Origin: Strix aluco
Lineage: Eukaryota; Chordata; Aves; Strigiformes; Strigidae
Length of the DNA: 64,000 bases
Direction of reading: 5' to 3'
Assembly (NCBI RefSeq): GCF_031877795.1
Contig: NC_133957.1
Location: 4,083,009-4,147,008 of the forward strand
The notes below the pieces were generated by a model, which ran no database searches, was not told the DNA's origin, and saw only the letters and a list, made by a program, of their open reading frames with translations. The position numbers were made by a program, and so were the translations under genes. Positions 9,124 through 22,559 of the stretch are shown one piece after another. Positions within the stretch are counted from its first letter, which is position 1, and every line of letters begins with the position of its first letter.

Positions 9124-11407
9124 AATCCCGTCAGCCTTCTATTGGAGCTATTGGATAGTCTGGCTAGGTGTATTAGCTACAATGAATACACTACCAGGAT
9201 GGGCTAGAACGACTAACCAATCCCACCAACCTTTTGAACATACCCTAACTAATCAAATTATATGGCCTTGGACAGATGCTTATTATGGACATACAGGAAG
9301 TATGGATGCAGATTTGTATGGGACAGAGTTAGCAACTGCCATACTAAGCAATAACCTAACACTCCAAACATATAAATGGGAGAATTCATCCCATACCTGG
9401 ACAGCTAAAAAAGGAGATGAGATACAGATAGGCTGCAGAGTATTCAATGTAAATGTGATAATAAGTCGGCACCCTTTAATTCAAACCGTCCGTCAGCCCC
9501 CTTTTACTCAAATCGTTATCAGAGACAAAACGGAATCGAAAATAGCTCAAACCCGTTGTGAGTCGGAAACCTGTTGGTATGCATTTACTGCAACCCAACC
9601 GGTGTCCATAGTTTGTTTGGGAGGGACCAGGTCAGGAGATCAAGCTATATCTTTCCGATTTCCATTGAATATACAGGAGGAAACTACAACAATCACAACC
9701 CACGCTCCCAAAGAGACTACTCAGACTACTCATACTGTTCCAACACAACCAACAGTCGTGCTTAGCCCAAGAATTTTTAAAATTGGACCATATGCAATTA
9801 GAAATACAGGTAAACAACAAATGCTGTTTAACCCGGCGTGGTCTCTCAAGCAAGTTGAATTGTTAATGCAAAATAATGTTTCAAATATTCAGCCAGCATG
9901 TTCACCTTTCCTAAAGACTTCTTACGAGGGATGGACAACCTGGCTGCAAAAACAAACTCCTCACACAAAAAGAACGCAGAGAGACTTAACCGGTGCTTTG
10001 GGAACAGGATTGGGAGTTTTAAATAGTATTGATTCGGAGGTGATAATGAACAAATTGGCTACCTCAATTAGTGATTTAACTAATATACAAAGGCCTTTGC
10101 GATCTTCCTTATTGGCTTTGGGGGCTAACCAGTGGCTGTTGTCGAATATATTACCAAAAGGGGAAAAGGTAAATATAAAGGATCATGAATTGATTACAGA
10201 CGCACTCAGTGTGCTCCAAAATAACCTCTCTTTAGCTCTCAGCTGCATCCAGGCTCAAATATGGATGCAGTCGATAGCTGCCTCAATTATAAGAGAAGGT
10301 GAAGAAGGTATTCTTCCTACTGAAATTCGAAGAATAATTTGGGACAGTGCTACTAATTTTGAAAAGAAACTCCAATCCTGGTGGAACCTGGTAAACTTTA
10401 CCTATGACCCCATCACAAACACAGCTACTACCTTTATACTCACTATTTACAATGCCACCATATACCAAATTTATCCTATCATTGCATTAGGGCTGAATCA
10501 CAACGGAACCATACTCTACCCTTCTGAGCATAGAGTATGGGCCCGAAAGGTAAACGAAAAATGGCAAACTGTCAATCTAGAGTCCTGCATTGTACGGGAA
10601 CAACAAGGATTCATTTGTGAAGGCAATGCAATTGAGGCACAAGATATTTGTTTAGATACCGAACAAAATATTTGTCACTTTGAGGTCCATCCCAATGAAA
10701 ATCCTAAAACAGTACTTATATATATTGGCGAAGGTTGTGTATGTTTGAGGACGGTTTGTGAATTCTTAACTGTAGACAAGATCATAATAGAGACAAAAAA
10801 TTATTCAAATCTCTGTGTTTGCAACTTCACAAAGGTAATCGGATGTGACTTTTCCTATTTAGCCCCGGTCACGTCTTACCAACTCCTGCAATCCAATTAT
10901 ACATTAATACATAATCTACAACCTACACCCATTGGAATGAACCTCACTTTGGTTAAGCAGTTACTTCAACACAAAGACTTAGTTAGAATTTTAGAGAAAG
11001 TTAGAGAAAACGGACAGAAAACTCTAATAACTGTTCATCACAATGTGGAAGAAATACACCGAGTCTTGGAAAGAGCAAAAAAGAATGCAGAACATAACTG
11101 GTGGGACACCCTTTTTGGATGGTCACCTACTGCTACAGGCATCTTGAACAAGTTGTGTCACCCCATTGTGGTTCTCTTGATATTAATCTTAATCAGTTTG
11201 ACTTTGTCAATAATATTATATGTCATAACTTGGAGAATGATGCAACGGGTAACATATCTGATGTCTGTCGCCCGTCCAATACTCATTAAAGCCAAAAACA
11301 ATCAATTAGATGATGACTTTAAATTGAAAAAAACTCTCCTGTTAAGTCAACAAGAATTGCAACGATTTGATGAACAAAATGATAAAAAGAAAAAGGGGGG
11401 ATTGTGA
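8888..11407 (+). CDS. env: Env glycoprotein of ERV1 (839 aa from the first ATG)
   Basis: Surface and transmembrane envelope glycoprotein. The first in-frame ATG is 8888 (weak context). A second at 9110, with A at -3, sits just before the hydrophobic signal-like stretch, so the true start could be either, and the first would add a 74-residue basic leader. SU carries several N-x-S/T sites. An R-T-Q-R cleavage-like site near 9980 is followed by a Gly/Ala-rich fusion-peptide-like segment. Cleavage there would leave a TM part of about 470 residues, far longer than the roughly 200 usual in gammaretroviruses. I see no CX6CC motif. A membrane anchor lies near 11161-11230, followed by a basic cytoplasmic tail of about 60 residues. 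The stop overlaps the first bases of the 3' LTR. The frame is intact. Confidence 0.92.
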   Translation: MCPGVEANVPLKNTAAAEKMEHSAALSNRVGRGGRDVSKWGKLYCPTLKKKGPLREKGQTRVSDTPIQKRLRKNMQIYRIPSAFYWSYWIVWLGVLATMNTLPGWARTTNQSHQPFEHTLTNQIIWPWTDAYYGHTGSMDADLYGTELATAILSNNLTLQTYKWENSSHTWTAKKGDEIQIGCRVFNVNVIISRHPLIQTVRQPPFTQIVIRDKTESKIAQTRCESETCWYAFTATQPVSIVCLGGTRSGDQAISFRFPLNIQEETTTITTHAPKETTQTTHTVPTQPTVVLSPRIFKIGPYAIRNTGKQQMLFNPAWSLKQVELLMQNNVSNIQPACSPFLKTSYEGWTTWLQKQTPHTKRTQRDLTGALGTGLGVLNSIDSEVIMNKLATSISDLTNIQRPLRSSLLALGANQWLLSNILPKGEKVNIKDHELITDALSVLQNNLSLALSCIQAQIWMQSIAASIIREGEEGILPTEIRRIIWDSATNFEKKLQSWWNLVNFTYDPITNTATTFILTIYNATIYQIYPIIALGLNHNGTILYPSEHRVWARKVNEKWQTVNLESCIVREQQGFICEGNAIEAQDICLDTEQNICHFEVHPNENPKTVLIYIGEGCVCLRTVCEFLTVDKIIIETKNYSNLCVCNFTKVIGCDFSYLAPVTSYQLLQSNYTLIHNLQPTPIGMNLTLVKQLLQHKDLVRILEKVRENGQKTLITVHHNVEEIHRVLERAKKNAEHNWWDTLFGWSPTATGILNKLCHPIVVLLILILISLTLSIILYVITWRMMQRVTYLMSVARPILIKAKNNQLDDDFKLKKTLLLSQQELQRFDEQNDKKKKGGL
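11384..11400 (+). promoter_or_regulatory. Polypurine tract of ERV1
   Basis: A purine run, AAAAAGAAAAAGGGGGG, ends two bases before the TG of the 3' LTR. It primes plus-strand DNA synthesis and here also encodes the end of env. Confidence 0.9.
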
Positions 11408-11638
11408 TAGACAGTAAACTGTTTGTTCATCAAATTCCATTGAAGATACTGGGAGCTCGTGACATGTTATTCCATAAACTATGTTGGCCTAAGCTTAATC
11501 TTAACTATTACACTGTGTAACGACTAACTGACTGTAAGTGCTTATCTAAGTTGAAATGCTGAAGCAAGGACTCCTACTAGGCAAAAGACTGAAAAGAGGG
11601 AGAAAGGGAAGAAGGACAAAGGGGAGAAAGACAAAGGG

Positions 11639-11671
<33 letters not shown>

Positions 11672-12008
11672 GGTAGTGTCTATATTCTGTAAAATATAAA
11701 CAAAGACTTTGTGAGCCACTCTCAGGAAAGTAGGAAATACGAGAAGCTGGTGACGTGAGGAAGACCCGGATGGAGCGACCCCCTAGCTGCAAAGTGCGCA
11801 GACGCAGGATACACCTCTCAGAGAGACCCGATAACGGAAGGCGGAGGATATAAAAAAGACGGACCCTCGGGAAGTGGGTGCACGCCGTTGGTGGAGCAGG
11901 GACTCCCCGGCCGCCCAGCGCTGTTTTGCTTATTGCCGCTTGCTAAAATAAATAATTGAAATTTAATTTGTCCTAACTTGCATCATTTTGGCAAGATAGT
12001 CTATAACA
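11403..12008 (+). repeat. ERV1 3' LTR (606 bp)
   Basis: Near-identical to the 5' LTR: TATA box at 11849-11856, AATAAA at 11947-11952, and a run of 30 A in U3 against 29 in the 5' copy. It ends CTATAACA and is followed by the right GGCTC duplication. Confidence 0.97.
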
Positions 12009-12013
12009 GGCTC
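12009..12013. repeat. Target-site duplication, right copy (GGCTC)
   Basis: This is the partner of 2417-2421. Confidence 0.93.
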
Positions 12014-15000
12014 TGGCCTCCTCTCCCACCCAGGGGCCTCATCGCCCCCTCACCCTTTCCTGCTGGCATGGGTGCTACCTGGGCATAGAAGAAATCAAAT
12101 CAGAGAACTTAATTAGTTATTAAAAAAAACCCCGAACACACCCACATCACCACAAACAAACAAAAACCCCACAAAAAACAAACTCTGTTTTTTTTCACCT
12201 GTTTTCTTCCCTCCTTCCCCACCTTTCACTGCACGTAGATAACATGCATTTGATGAACCATGTGCTGGCTCTGGGTCTAAAGCACAAGTGAAGGCTATTT
12301 TTCTTGAGGGCCATTTGACAGAGAAAGTTGCAGGGGGAAAAAAAAAAAACCAAACATGCTCTTGCCAAAGCTTCAGCTCCCCTTGGCCCATGCTGAGGAT
12401 GGCAGGAAAATTACCCAAGACAGAGCTCTTCCAAACAGAGAGGTCTGGAAGCTTTTATCACATCACTGGTGGAAGTCTGGCAAAAACACTCCAAAATTGC
12501 AGGAAAATATCCTGAGGATACGTTTTCCTCTTCCTGTTCTATGAGCACAGCTGTAATAATATTTCCCTACACTTTTACAGAATCTTTAAGGATAATCAGT
12601 ATATGCATGTTTCCACTTACTGTTTTGAATTCTTATTTTCAGAATAATTTTGGCAAGTCAGAACAACAGAACCAAACCAAGGCCAGTTCCGAGTCCTATG
12701 ACCACTTCTTCAATGCTTTGCCTTCCATTTTTTGCTATGTTTTTCAAAATTATTTTTTTTTGTTCTAGATCTATGCTTTTAGGGCTTCTACTGCAATTGC
12801 TTGAAAAAAATTCTACCACATTCTTTTCTTTCTTAAAAATGCTCCAATATTCAAAGGGATTTTGTTGACAACTAGTCTGATATGAAGTAACAACACAGAA
12901 CTCCCAGCAATCATCACCTAATATGCATTAGAAAAGAAGTCCCTGAGACAAGATGCTCTGTTAAACAGGTATTAAGAGCAGATGCCAACAGAGGTGATAA
13001 ACACCACACACTGACCTCCACCCAAAGAAACAAACCAGGAGCATCAGGTCATTTTAAACTGGTCACTGAAAAGCTGACAGGTGGTGCCAACTACAAGCTG
13101 CTGTTCATGAGACTTTAAATAAACAAACACACCCCAATCCCACAGCAGTACACCAACAGCTGCCTTGGTTCTGGCAGCACTACAGCTTGTTATCAGCAGG
13201 CTGGATCCTACACCCCCCCAGCCTCTCCTCACACACACACAGAGGCACCCATGTGGGGCTGCAGTAAAAGGGAAGATTCTTATAAGCATTTCTTTTGGCA
13301 TGTTCAATCCTGTTTACAAGCTACTTTTCACCCCTCTCATTAAGAAGACAGAAGTTTATCCCATCTGAAGCCATTTTCCTTTGAACACGATGCAGGAGGC
13401 ACCAGCTGTCGGATACTGAAATAAGGCCCATGGACGCCTTTGAAAATATGCCTCAATGACAGGGAGTGTTTGAAATAGCAGAGGAACAATACTCCACCTC
13501 CCAGACTCCCTCTTCGTACAGAAAAGCGGTACCTACTGTGACAGGGCCTTTAATTTTAACACTCCCCTTCTTTCTGAAGGAGGGTTCTAGCCCATGACTG
13601 AAGTGCCTGTCGCCAAGACATTTCTTGTCCAGTTGAAAACAGAGTTGGTTTAACCCCACCAAAGCATTGCAGGGACTGGAGGATCTTGCTTTCAAACATC
13701 TGCCTTTCAACTGGATCAAGACAAATAAAAATATTGTAGTGGTGCTTGAGAAGCCTGGTGCTTCCCCCAGCGGGCTATCGAATTGGTGTCATTGGCCACC
13801 CTGACCCACCCACAGCTCGGGCTGTTGTACCAAGCAGAGCTGACATCGGCTGAGGGGGGAGAATCCTGCAGAGGAGTGGCTGTGGGGTTACAGGGCAACG
13901 AACTGAATCTTCAATACAAGCTGGGCTCTGCTGGGGGATGTTTTAACAGCGACCCCGCTAGTATCTCTCCTCTGGAAACTCGGACCCCAGCTCTCTCCTA
14001 CCTCAGAGCTGCAGCACAGTGCAGCTCCACAGCCAGAGCTGTCGCTGGCTTTATCGATTCTGCACCATTTCACCATCGCATCCCTATGCTTAGACTGCAT
14101 TTTAAATATCTATTTGATACAACAGACACATCTTTATGACTGATTTGGAGCACTACACACAAAGCTAGAAGGTCACGATGTGACATCTGGCTTTCACTCA
14201 TTCTTATCTTAAGAAGCCAAGAAGCTGTGAAAATGCGTTTGAGGAAAAGGCAACACAGCTTTGCACTAAATGAATATGAGAAAAGTAACTCAGATCCCAG
14301 TAAGGACATTACAAACCACTCTCAATTGCATTTTGAGAGTTCTCTCAATCTCAACACCGGCTACGTGTGCTCACAGCTGTGATGTGATACTGCACTTCCA
14401 GGATGGGCAGATGCCCTCAGGGTACAAACATTCACACCCAGTATAATTCAGGCTTTATCAGAATCTAGTTACTGCTCTGTGCAGGCTGGTCCTGTGCTGC
14501 ACAGAGAATGTGTTTGTGGAAAGTGGACTCATCTCCCTGCTTGTCTCTGCAGAGCAGTTCAGAGGCCTCACACACCATTCTCACACAGGCGTAAGAGAGA
14601 TTGCAAAGCTTCCATCAGAGAGCAAACACTTGTGAAACAGCTCCTAACAGTGGGCTACACTGAAGACACACGACTAGGATATGATCACCCAATTAGATTT
14701 AATTAAATATGCTATTCATCAACTGTTTTTGTAAGCAATATCTGTACTAGTACATATTAATAGTAAACAGAGCATTCCAAATTCTTATTGACAGATAATC
14801 TACAATGAAATAAAAACACTACGCTGTCTTATAAATTGCAGGACTCATTAAAAAAAAAAGCCTCACTGAAAAAAAGATGCCAGCTTTTCAAAACTCTACT
14901 ATTTCCAAACAAAAAGCAGGAAAAAAAAAGCTTGCACACTTTTCATCCTCCCTGCCAGCCCACGCTTTTTGCTTTTAGTGTTGCCAGGCAGAATCAGTGA

Positions 15001-18000
15001 GACCCAAGTAATTTGCAATGCGTTCTTTCGCCTGTTCTAAATTTCCCAAGTATCTCTAGCACGTTTTTAATATTTCTGAGCAAATATATCTATATATTGC
15101 TCTATATTTCTGAGCAAATATATCTATAACGAGCTGCACATACAACAGCTTGAATGTTACACTTCAAATGCAAGTGTCTGTGGATGAGTGAGCACAAGAG
15201 ACTGTCATTAGCCCTGTCACCCCCTGGTCTGTCTTCACAGACCGGCATAAAATCAGGAGCAGTCTGTACAACTGAATCTGATTGGACTGACTGGTTTTGC
15301 GAATAATGAACAAAAAAGGATACTCCACAGATGTGGGATGAACATTTCCATTTAAACATACTCAAAGTAATGCATTTCAAAGTCAAAATGTGATTATTTG
15401 CAGAAAATACCTGTTCCCAAGAAAATACTAGTGGTTTAAATCTGAAGACAGAAAGGACTGCTAATCTGCCTTCACTTATAGTAAAAAAAAAAATATTTTT
15501 TATTTCATCCTAAAATAATTGGTTTCCAAATAACAGATGAAAATATCCTTAAAACTGTTTGTCAAAATAAATAAACAGATTCCATCAAAGTGTTCTGCAA
15601 AAACATCACTGCAACCCAACCCTACACCCTGTTCCATCACCCGATCCAGCAGATCATGGTCCCCAGTAATTTAACAGAACTGGGTAACATGCTATCCAAA
15701 ACGAACCTGGGGTTAGCAGTATCAAAAATGGGTACTGACAGATCAAACAGCTTCCAACTTGTTTAACAGTCTCCTACTAATGGCTGGTTATTACTCTAAG
15801 AATATTTATGTTTGCCTCTACTGTAAACCCAAATATTCCCAGGAAAGAGTTACAGTTCATTAAAATATTTTTTACTTTCTGTCCTTTCTGACAAGCCACA
15901 GTTGTCAGCTGAATGTACCACTCTGATTCATATATTTGATTCTATTTTCATTATAGGATTATAAAGAGATATAAATCCAAACAGACTACACAGACATTTT
16001 CTCATTTAATCCTGTTGTCCAACGCCAGCCCAAGTGTCTCTGCCCATTCTGCTGCTCTCCATGGCACACTTCTTTGGCAGGAAAACACCCGCTGTTGGAT
16101 CAAGATCACTAAGAATATGCTACTGCGAGGAACAAGAGCAGCAGATGGTATAAACACTGTCAACTTGGGACTGATTTTTAACATTTCTTATTTCATATGA
16201 AAATCACTGAAGCAAGAAGTTCCAATAATGTATTTTTACATTTCAGTACATTTTGTTGCAGCTTAATGAACAACTCTTTTGGTGATCCTACACAGCTCAA
16301 CAGAACTATTAAAAAATCTGCTTAACTGTCAGCCAGGGAGAAAGCCTGGCGGCTTGCAATCATCCTTGACACTGTGTGCCAACTCTGCTGGTCAGGGATG
16401 GAGATCCAACAGCAGCACTTCTCCCATCCACTGCAAATGGGGCCATTTTAATGTATTAGTAAGTCAGACGGACCCAAACACTTGCACACACATCCTTAAA
16501 GCCCACACACTAGGAAAGTTTTACTGAAATCAGGCAACTAGTTATTTTATATAAAAACAAAAGCATGCATATCATCTTTTCAAAAAGTGTCTCTGACCAC
16601 CACTCCCTCTCAACTGCAAAACATCCAAAACTGAAATACCTGCGTCAGGGACGACATTAAGACTATTTCTGCAGAGACAAAATCACACATTCGTTACAAC
16701 TGACCAGGTTCCTTTTGCCTCCTTGTCATAATAAATATTTTCAAGCACGTACCACAATAGTGTATTTCATGATCCCATCTTGAATGAGATGTTCAAAGGC
16801 ATCTGGAGCTTGTTACTGTCAATAACGTTACACTGAGAAATTCTGAAAGCACCATTACATGGTCATTGCAATACTTGCTGCTGATCACCAGTGTTTTATG
16901 GAAAAGTTTTTCTAAAATGAAAAGGAAAGACTTAGTGTCATAATACTGACTTTTGGGTGGTTTCCACCATATAATGCAAATATATATAATTAAGTTGGTT
17001 AGAGGAGTTCCACCATATCTGACTTAAGAGTACATTATGAATCCAGCTTCCCTAAGCTCCTTCCATGAAGAACAGTGGGCTCCATCAGGGAGCAAAGCAG
17101 GGAAGTAATCCAATTTAGATGTTCTTAATTGCTTTACAGAGAAGCCTCTCTGTCTGCACCGTCCATAGAGGAAAAACAGACTTCTAACACAAGAATCCAA
17201 GTTCTGTGACTGAAGCTAGATGATGTGGATGCTTCTTCCCCTCAAAAATGCACATCTTTAAAATCAAAACACATTCTGAAATACGACTACTTATCCCTTT
17301 ACTCGTGAAACTGAAGACACACGTTGGAAAGCTGCGCCTCTACATCACACCTCACCTTCCCTGAAGCAGCAGCCAACCGGTGTCAGCATGTCCCATCCCC
17401 CACTGATAATCAGTACCAACGGGATCCGCCACAACTGCAGGTACACAGCTCTGCCTCTGACACTGAATAACTCACAGGACAGTTCACTCACTCACGTGTA
17501 AGCCAGGATGGCAGCTGTCACATAAAACCCCGCTCTCTCCTCCAAGCACGTAACCCAGAACGAGTTTTCTACTACACACACTCCCCTTTCACCAGTAACA
17601 TCAGCAGAAATGCCATTCTCACCCACTGCTCACTCCACACCACCTCAAACGTGCAGCAGAGATGACAAGAAGCCCCCTCTTTCCCACTAGATTCCTGTCT
17701 TAAGTCACACTTCAGTTCAATAAAGCTGAAACACCTACAGCAAACTCACTGCCATTGCTCTCTGGGCTGAAAAGTATCAAAATTATTCCAACACTGCAGT
17801 CGTCATAAAGCATTATAGCCCCAGAGAGGTGGAACCCCATAGCTGGCATTTAACCACCCAGGAGATTAGGAAGGGTTATGGAGAAGACATCATTTCCAGG
17901 AGATTGTTCAACCATTCCCAAATTATTCTCCATCTGCAATGCCACACAGAGATTATTTTAGAAATCTGAGGAATGTGGCCCACCATATCTTGAGGGTAGC

Positions 18001-21000
18001 AGGAAATATTCTGGAAGTTTCCTGAAGCATGTCAGGGGATTAAACCCAGAAGATTCCTCCATTTGGCCACATTAAGCTTAGTTAGCATTAAGCTAACCAC
18101 CTGACCTTCACCAGTAGGAAAAATTTTAAAAATACACTAAAATGTGAAAAAAATAAATCCATACTCACCATTTTGCCAAAATGTAACAAAATATAATATA
18201 GCCCATCGCATAAAATTTCTAATTGTTAAACACACACAGAGCAAAGTATTTTAGGTAAGGTTATTAAAATAAAACATTTCAATTAACAACATTACAATTA
18301 CCAATACAAGGAAATACAAGGTAGAAAGCCACAAGGCTTCCTTTTGGAGCCTATTTCTGTGTAAATAACACACAAAGAACTTCACGCCAACTTTCAAGCA
18401 ACAATTTCACTTGATTTTTTTTTTTTTTAGTATCTTTTAAAGAAAAGCACAATAGCAGATACTTTAGGAGGAAAAGAAAAGGGTTATCATCTGATTTTGA
18501 TTTCACCTGAAGCACACGCTAAGCAAGATCTTTCAAACCCTTGTTCTTGCCTCCCTCACTGTAAATTGCAGTTTTACCGTAACAGATTCAGATCTGACCA
18601 ATGCTAGGCAGAGTTTTTACTAGCTGTACCCATTTTCTGGAAGCCAGTTCATTTTCCCCAAGTGGCAATTCCTTCATGCTGAATTCAGGTGTCACAGGAG
18701 CCACTCCAAGGCAGGCAGGCTTTCTTCCTGCAGATGAACTCCTACAGCATTACAGTTGTTACTGTTCAAATGCTGGGTTGTGTCCCAGTGGGGCAACCAC
18801 GCAGTAATTTTAACCTCTGACCCGGTTAGAAGAGAATCCTCTAGCCCCTGTGCCATCAACATCACTTCCAAGGGATGAGCACGTTTGCACAGAAAGCTTA
18901 GTAACCATCCTCACCACATTCCAAACAACCTGCTGACAGGAGTCTCCTGCACAACCTCAGCTAAGACACTGGACTTACTCTTCTTTACTGGAAAAGATCT
19001 GGCATAAACAAAGAGCACACCATCCCCTATTCCAACAATTCACAGAAGTTCTACTTGGTATTTTTCCAACATTAATACCAGAGCTGCAATAGTCAAAGAT
19101 GTTTCTGATGTAGGAAATACACACTTAGAATTCTGTTACACCTAGCACTACACATAAACACACCTGGGTTTTGTTCTTTCCAAAGCTATGCAAGACTCTT
19201 GTTAAAGTAGCTTCACTATTCTTCCTGGATGAATTCAGACTTCCTGCTCTGATCACAGTATTTACCAAAACTGCCAAGAAAAAAAAAAAAAAAAAAAATC
19301 CATTTCCAAGCTAAGTTTCTCAGTCTGAGTAGATAGAAAACAAAGCAGAGTTGTTTCTCTGCATCAAGCAAAGACTAAAAGCATAGGCCTGTGTGTGATA
19401 CTGGATTGCTGGTATTCGTACAAACAGTGCAGGAACTTGGCAATCTTGGGAACTTCACCACTGACCAGATCAGATCAAACGTCCAGCTGACATGTTAACC
19501 AGGTGTCACCAGACAGTGCAATGAGACAAGAACACGAGTGGAACTGCTGCCTACTGAGGTGATGAACTAGATGTTTAATTATACCTATTCAGATTGGTCT
19601 TCAAAAAAAAAAAAATTGTATTAGCTGCTTCAGCCCTATTTCCCCGAAAAATTCTTAAACATTAGTATAAACTATCATAGAGAAAGCTCCACACACAAAA
19701 ATGGAGAAGACTTTAAAAGAAGTGGAGAGCATAATTAAGCAAAGGTGTGTACTAAAATTAAAAGACAAAGTGAGCTTTTACCTACAACTAACCTGTTCCT
19801 ATACATTAGCTTTCCGGGTGGTTATGATTTTTACTACAACAAGGTGCCTCTAACAGACATTCATCTATTCTCAGCTGCCTCTTGAATAAAAGCACAAACA
19901 GACCAACACAGAAGATACTCTATGCTGATTATGCAGTCAGAGTTTGCTTGTCTTTTTTTAATAAAAAAAAAAAAAATCCCTCTGCCATTAAGGGTAGTCA
20001 ATACGCTTCACACAATGAACAAAATCTGTAATTCCGTGGGATTTTAGGACATTCCTAGATGCTTTACAACACAGTGATTTCTGTTCCCAGCTCTCATGGT
20101 TGGATTGCAGATACCTGGCCCATTACCAACTGCAAAGGCTAGAATTTGGAATGAACCAAAAACTGTGTTCAGTTTTATGGATAAGACAGTGCTGATGACC
20201 ACAATATTTAATGTCAACATCCTATTCCAACATTATGTTAAATCTCAACTTTCAGTGCTTTAGCAGATCTCAGAAGTGCACGGAATAAAAGCAACTTAGA
20301 ACATCATCATTGGGGTCTTTTTTTCTCCTTTTTTTTTAGTTTTTCTGCAGAATTATAAAATGCATGCCACAGATTACAGTGCTCATTGTAAAAACTTCTT
20401 ACTTTTTCCACATCCAGGACTTCTCTGCTTTTACTTACGGCTTGCCTGTGGTTTCTCTTCCCTTACACTATCACTGTATTTTATTATAAAACAGCTATCC
20501 TGTACAGGACAGATCATGTTTCAGGTAAAAGCAGTAGACTTTGTAGGAAACATTAACATTTCGTTGCCATACAATGAAAAACTGATACTATAGTCTTCAG
20601 TCAGAGGGTGCGTGGGTTTATATTATCCCAGCAGTACACTCTGCCATGCAGTGCAGGGAGAACAAGGCAAAAGCAGTAAGTACAAGTAACCACGTGTTTA
20701 ACTAGTGACCAGCGACAGGGGTTTAATACAATTGCATGTAACATCTATGGCTGCACCTTCCACAACCTCAGCGTTAAAGGCCCTTGCTGAAACACAGGAG
20801 GACACATCAACTGTCACAAGCACAAATCACACTGCACATTCCGAGTGCTCACAAGTTCTGCCGTGGCACACAGCCAGCACGTCCCACAGCTGAAGTCTAA
20901 TACAAAAGCATATTTACTTTATCAAGGCAACCCAAGTTTACTGTCACTGCATAAAACTGCCAAATCAATGCAATAACAAGAGAAACACTTGATGGAGCTG

Positions 21001-22559
21001 CACACCCAGCCCCTACTTGCCATTATTTATGTGCACATCTCCTTTTGTTTCCCCCCTGTGACGAGCCCCTCAAGTGCCACAAAACTGCTTCGTAAGGGAA
21101 AGACCTGGAGCACTGAACCTTGTAACAAGCAGCAACTTCTGCAAGACAGAGGATAGAGTTCAGTTCTTCCCCCTAGCAAGCTGGTAGTTACTCCAAAAAC
21201 AAAGCATGCACTGCTCCTTGGTTTGACCTGAAGAGTCTATCAGGGTTTTTTCCATTAATACTTTCACTGACACACAAACGCTGTTTCATCTCATGCTTTA
21301 CTTGTATTAATCAACCCCAGAAAAACAACTGTGCAGCTTTCACTTCTCCACCTCGCCTCAAAGCTCTGTGACACCTGGTGAACACACAGCTCCTTCTATC
21401 AGGACATCTCCAGAAGCTGACGCAGCATGACAGACCATGCTCACACACAAACACACACTGAGATCTGGAGACACAAGATGCTTTTCCAGCATCTTCTGTG
21501 ACTAACAGACTGAAATCCCCAACACTCTCTCCTGTAACCCAGCCCTGGTACGTGCCCTGTCCTCTGTACCGGGTCCTCCTCCTGGTCCAGCTCCCCACGT
21601 CCATCCCCTCTCAGGCTGCCCCAAGCTCTCCCCACGTAGGCCTGGCTCAAGCCAACATGCCCCAGCTATTCCAACAGTCCTGCAGGGCCTCAGCCAGGGC
21701 ACAGGACTTCACCCTGTGGGCTGACAGACACCTTTCCCACGGAACTCCATTCCCTCACCTCACTGCTGCAGAGAGCTGCTGCTGCCTTTAGCATCCTCCA
21801 GGCCAAACTCACGGAGTTCTTCAAACCCCAGGGATCGCTGCAGTCCGCACTCCAAGGGTGAAGGACCCCCAATGTGCAGAAAATATCCCTTGGGTGTACA
21901 AGATGCTCTCAGCAGACCTTGCACAGCCGTGTGTTACCCTCTCCCCAGACAGTGCTGCCTGTTTAGGGGATGTTGCTCTCCGGTTGGGATCCCCGAGATG
22001 AATACCAGCTTCGGGTGAGAAGAGCCATCATCACGTCTCTAAGGGGACTTTTCTAAGGCTCGTCATTCCTCTGGGCTATTCCAGGTCTGAGTCAGCCCTT
22101 CCCATTTCCATTGCTAAGAAAACATTCTTGAAATATTTGTTCCTGTTTCTGCAGTAGTTCTCTGTCCGACAGCAGCCTCAAAAATCATGGCTAAAGCAGC
22201 CACTGCAGAGATAATGAACAATGCAAAAATATTTTATGTGCCATTACTACTTCTAGCTAGATAAATACAAATATTGCTGTCCTTTATACCAACTGCATTT
22301 ATACTCCAGACACACACACAGTGAGGAGCTGTAGGAACAAGAACCCTCCTGGATGATCAGGTGCAACATCTTTGCTCTCTGAGCTTTTCCAGTTCATTAA
22401 TATTTCACTTTTATAAATTCCTCGGCTGCTTTTACAACAGGTTACTCTCTCTCCTTCTAAAGTATGAGCAAGATGAATTGTTTGAAGCACCCAGCAGACC
22501 TTGCCTCGCTCCCCACCCCCGTGCCCCTGAGAGTTTAACACCTCCAGTGCAATCTATCC
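12014..22559. other. Host DNA without a recognised gene
   Basis: About 10.5 kb of mostly AT-rich sequence with scattered A and T runs. Open frames here are short, lack splice logic and resemble no protein I know. I looked specifically for kinesin motor motifs (P-loop, switch II) and saw none, though short diverged exons could be missed by eye. If the minus-strand donor at 23353-23363 is real, this could be the intron of a leftward transcript. Confidence 0.5.
15072..15128. repeat. Short tandem duplication
   Basis: The segment TTTCTGAGCAAATATATCTA appears twice about 33 bp apart. This is a local duplication of AT-rich sequence with no evident function. Confidence 0.6.

Larger units (their letters stand above)
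2422..12008 (+). mobile_element. Complete gammaretrovirus-like endogenous provirus (ERV1)
   Basis: The provirus has the order 5' LTR, tRNA-His primer binding site, gag, UAG, pol, env, polypurine tract, 3' LTR. It is flanked by a perfect 5-bp duplication, GGCTC, at 2417-2421 and 12009-12013. The LTRs differ by two substitutions (2852 C versus 11834 A; 2900 G versus 11882 A) and one A in a homopolymer, so the insertion is recent. Gag, pol and env are open over their whole length. Gag with a single CCHC knuckle, pol in the gag frame behind UAG, and an integrase with a C-terminal GPY-like module are gammaretroviral. The env is not typical for that group. I cannot name the family. Confidence 0.97.
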
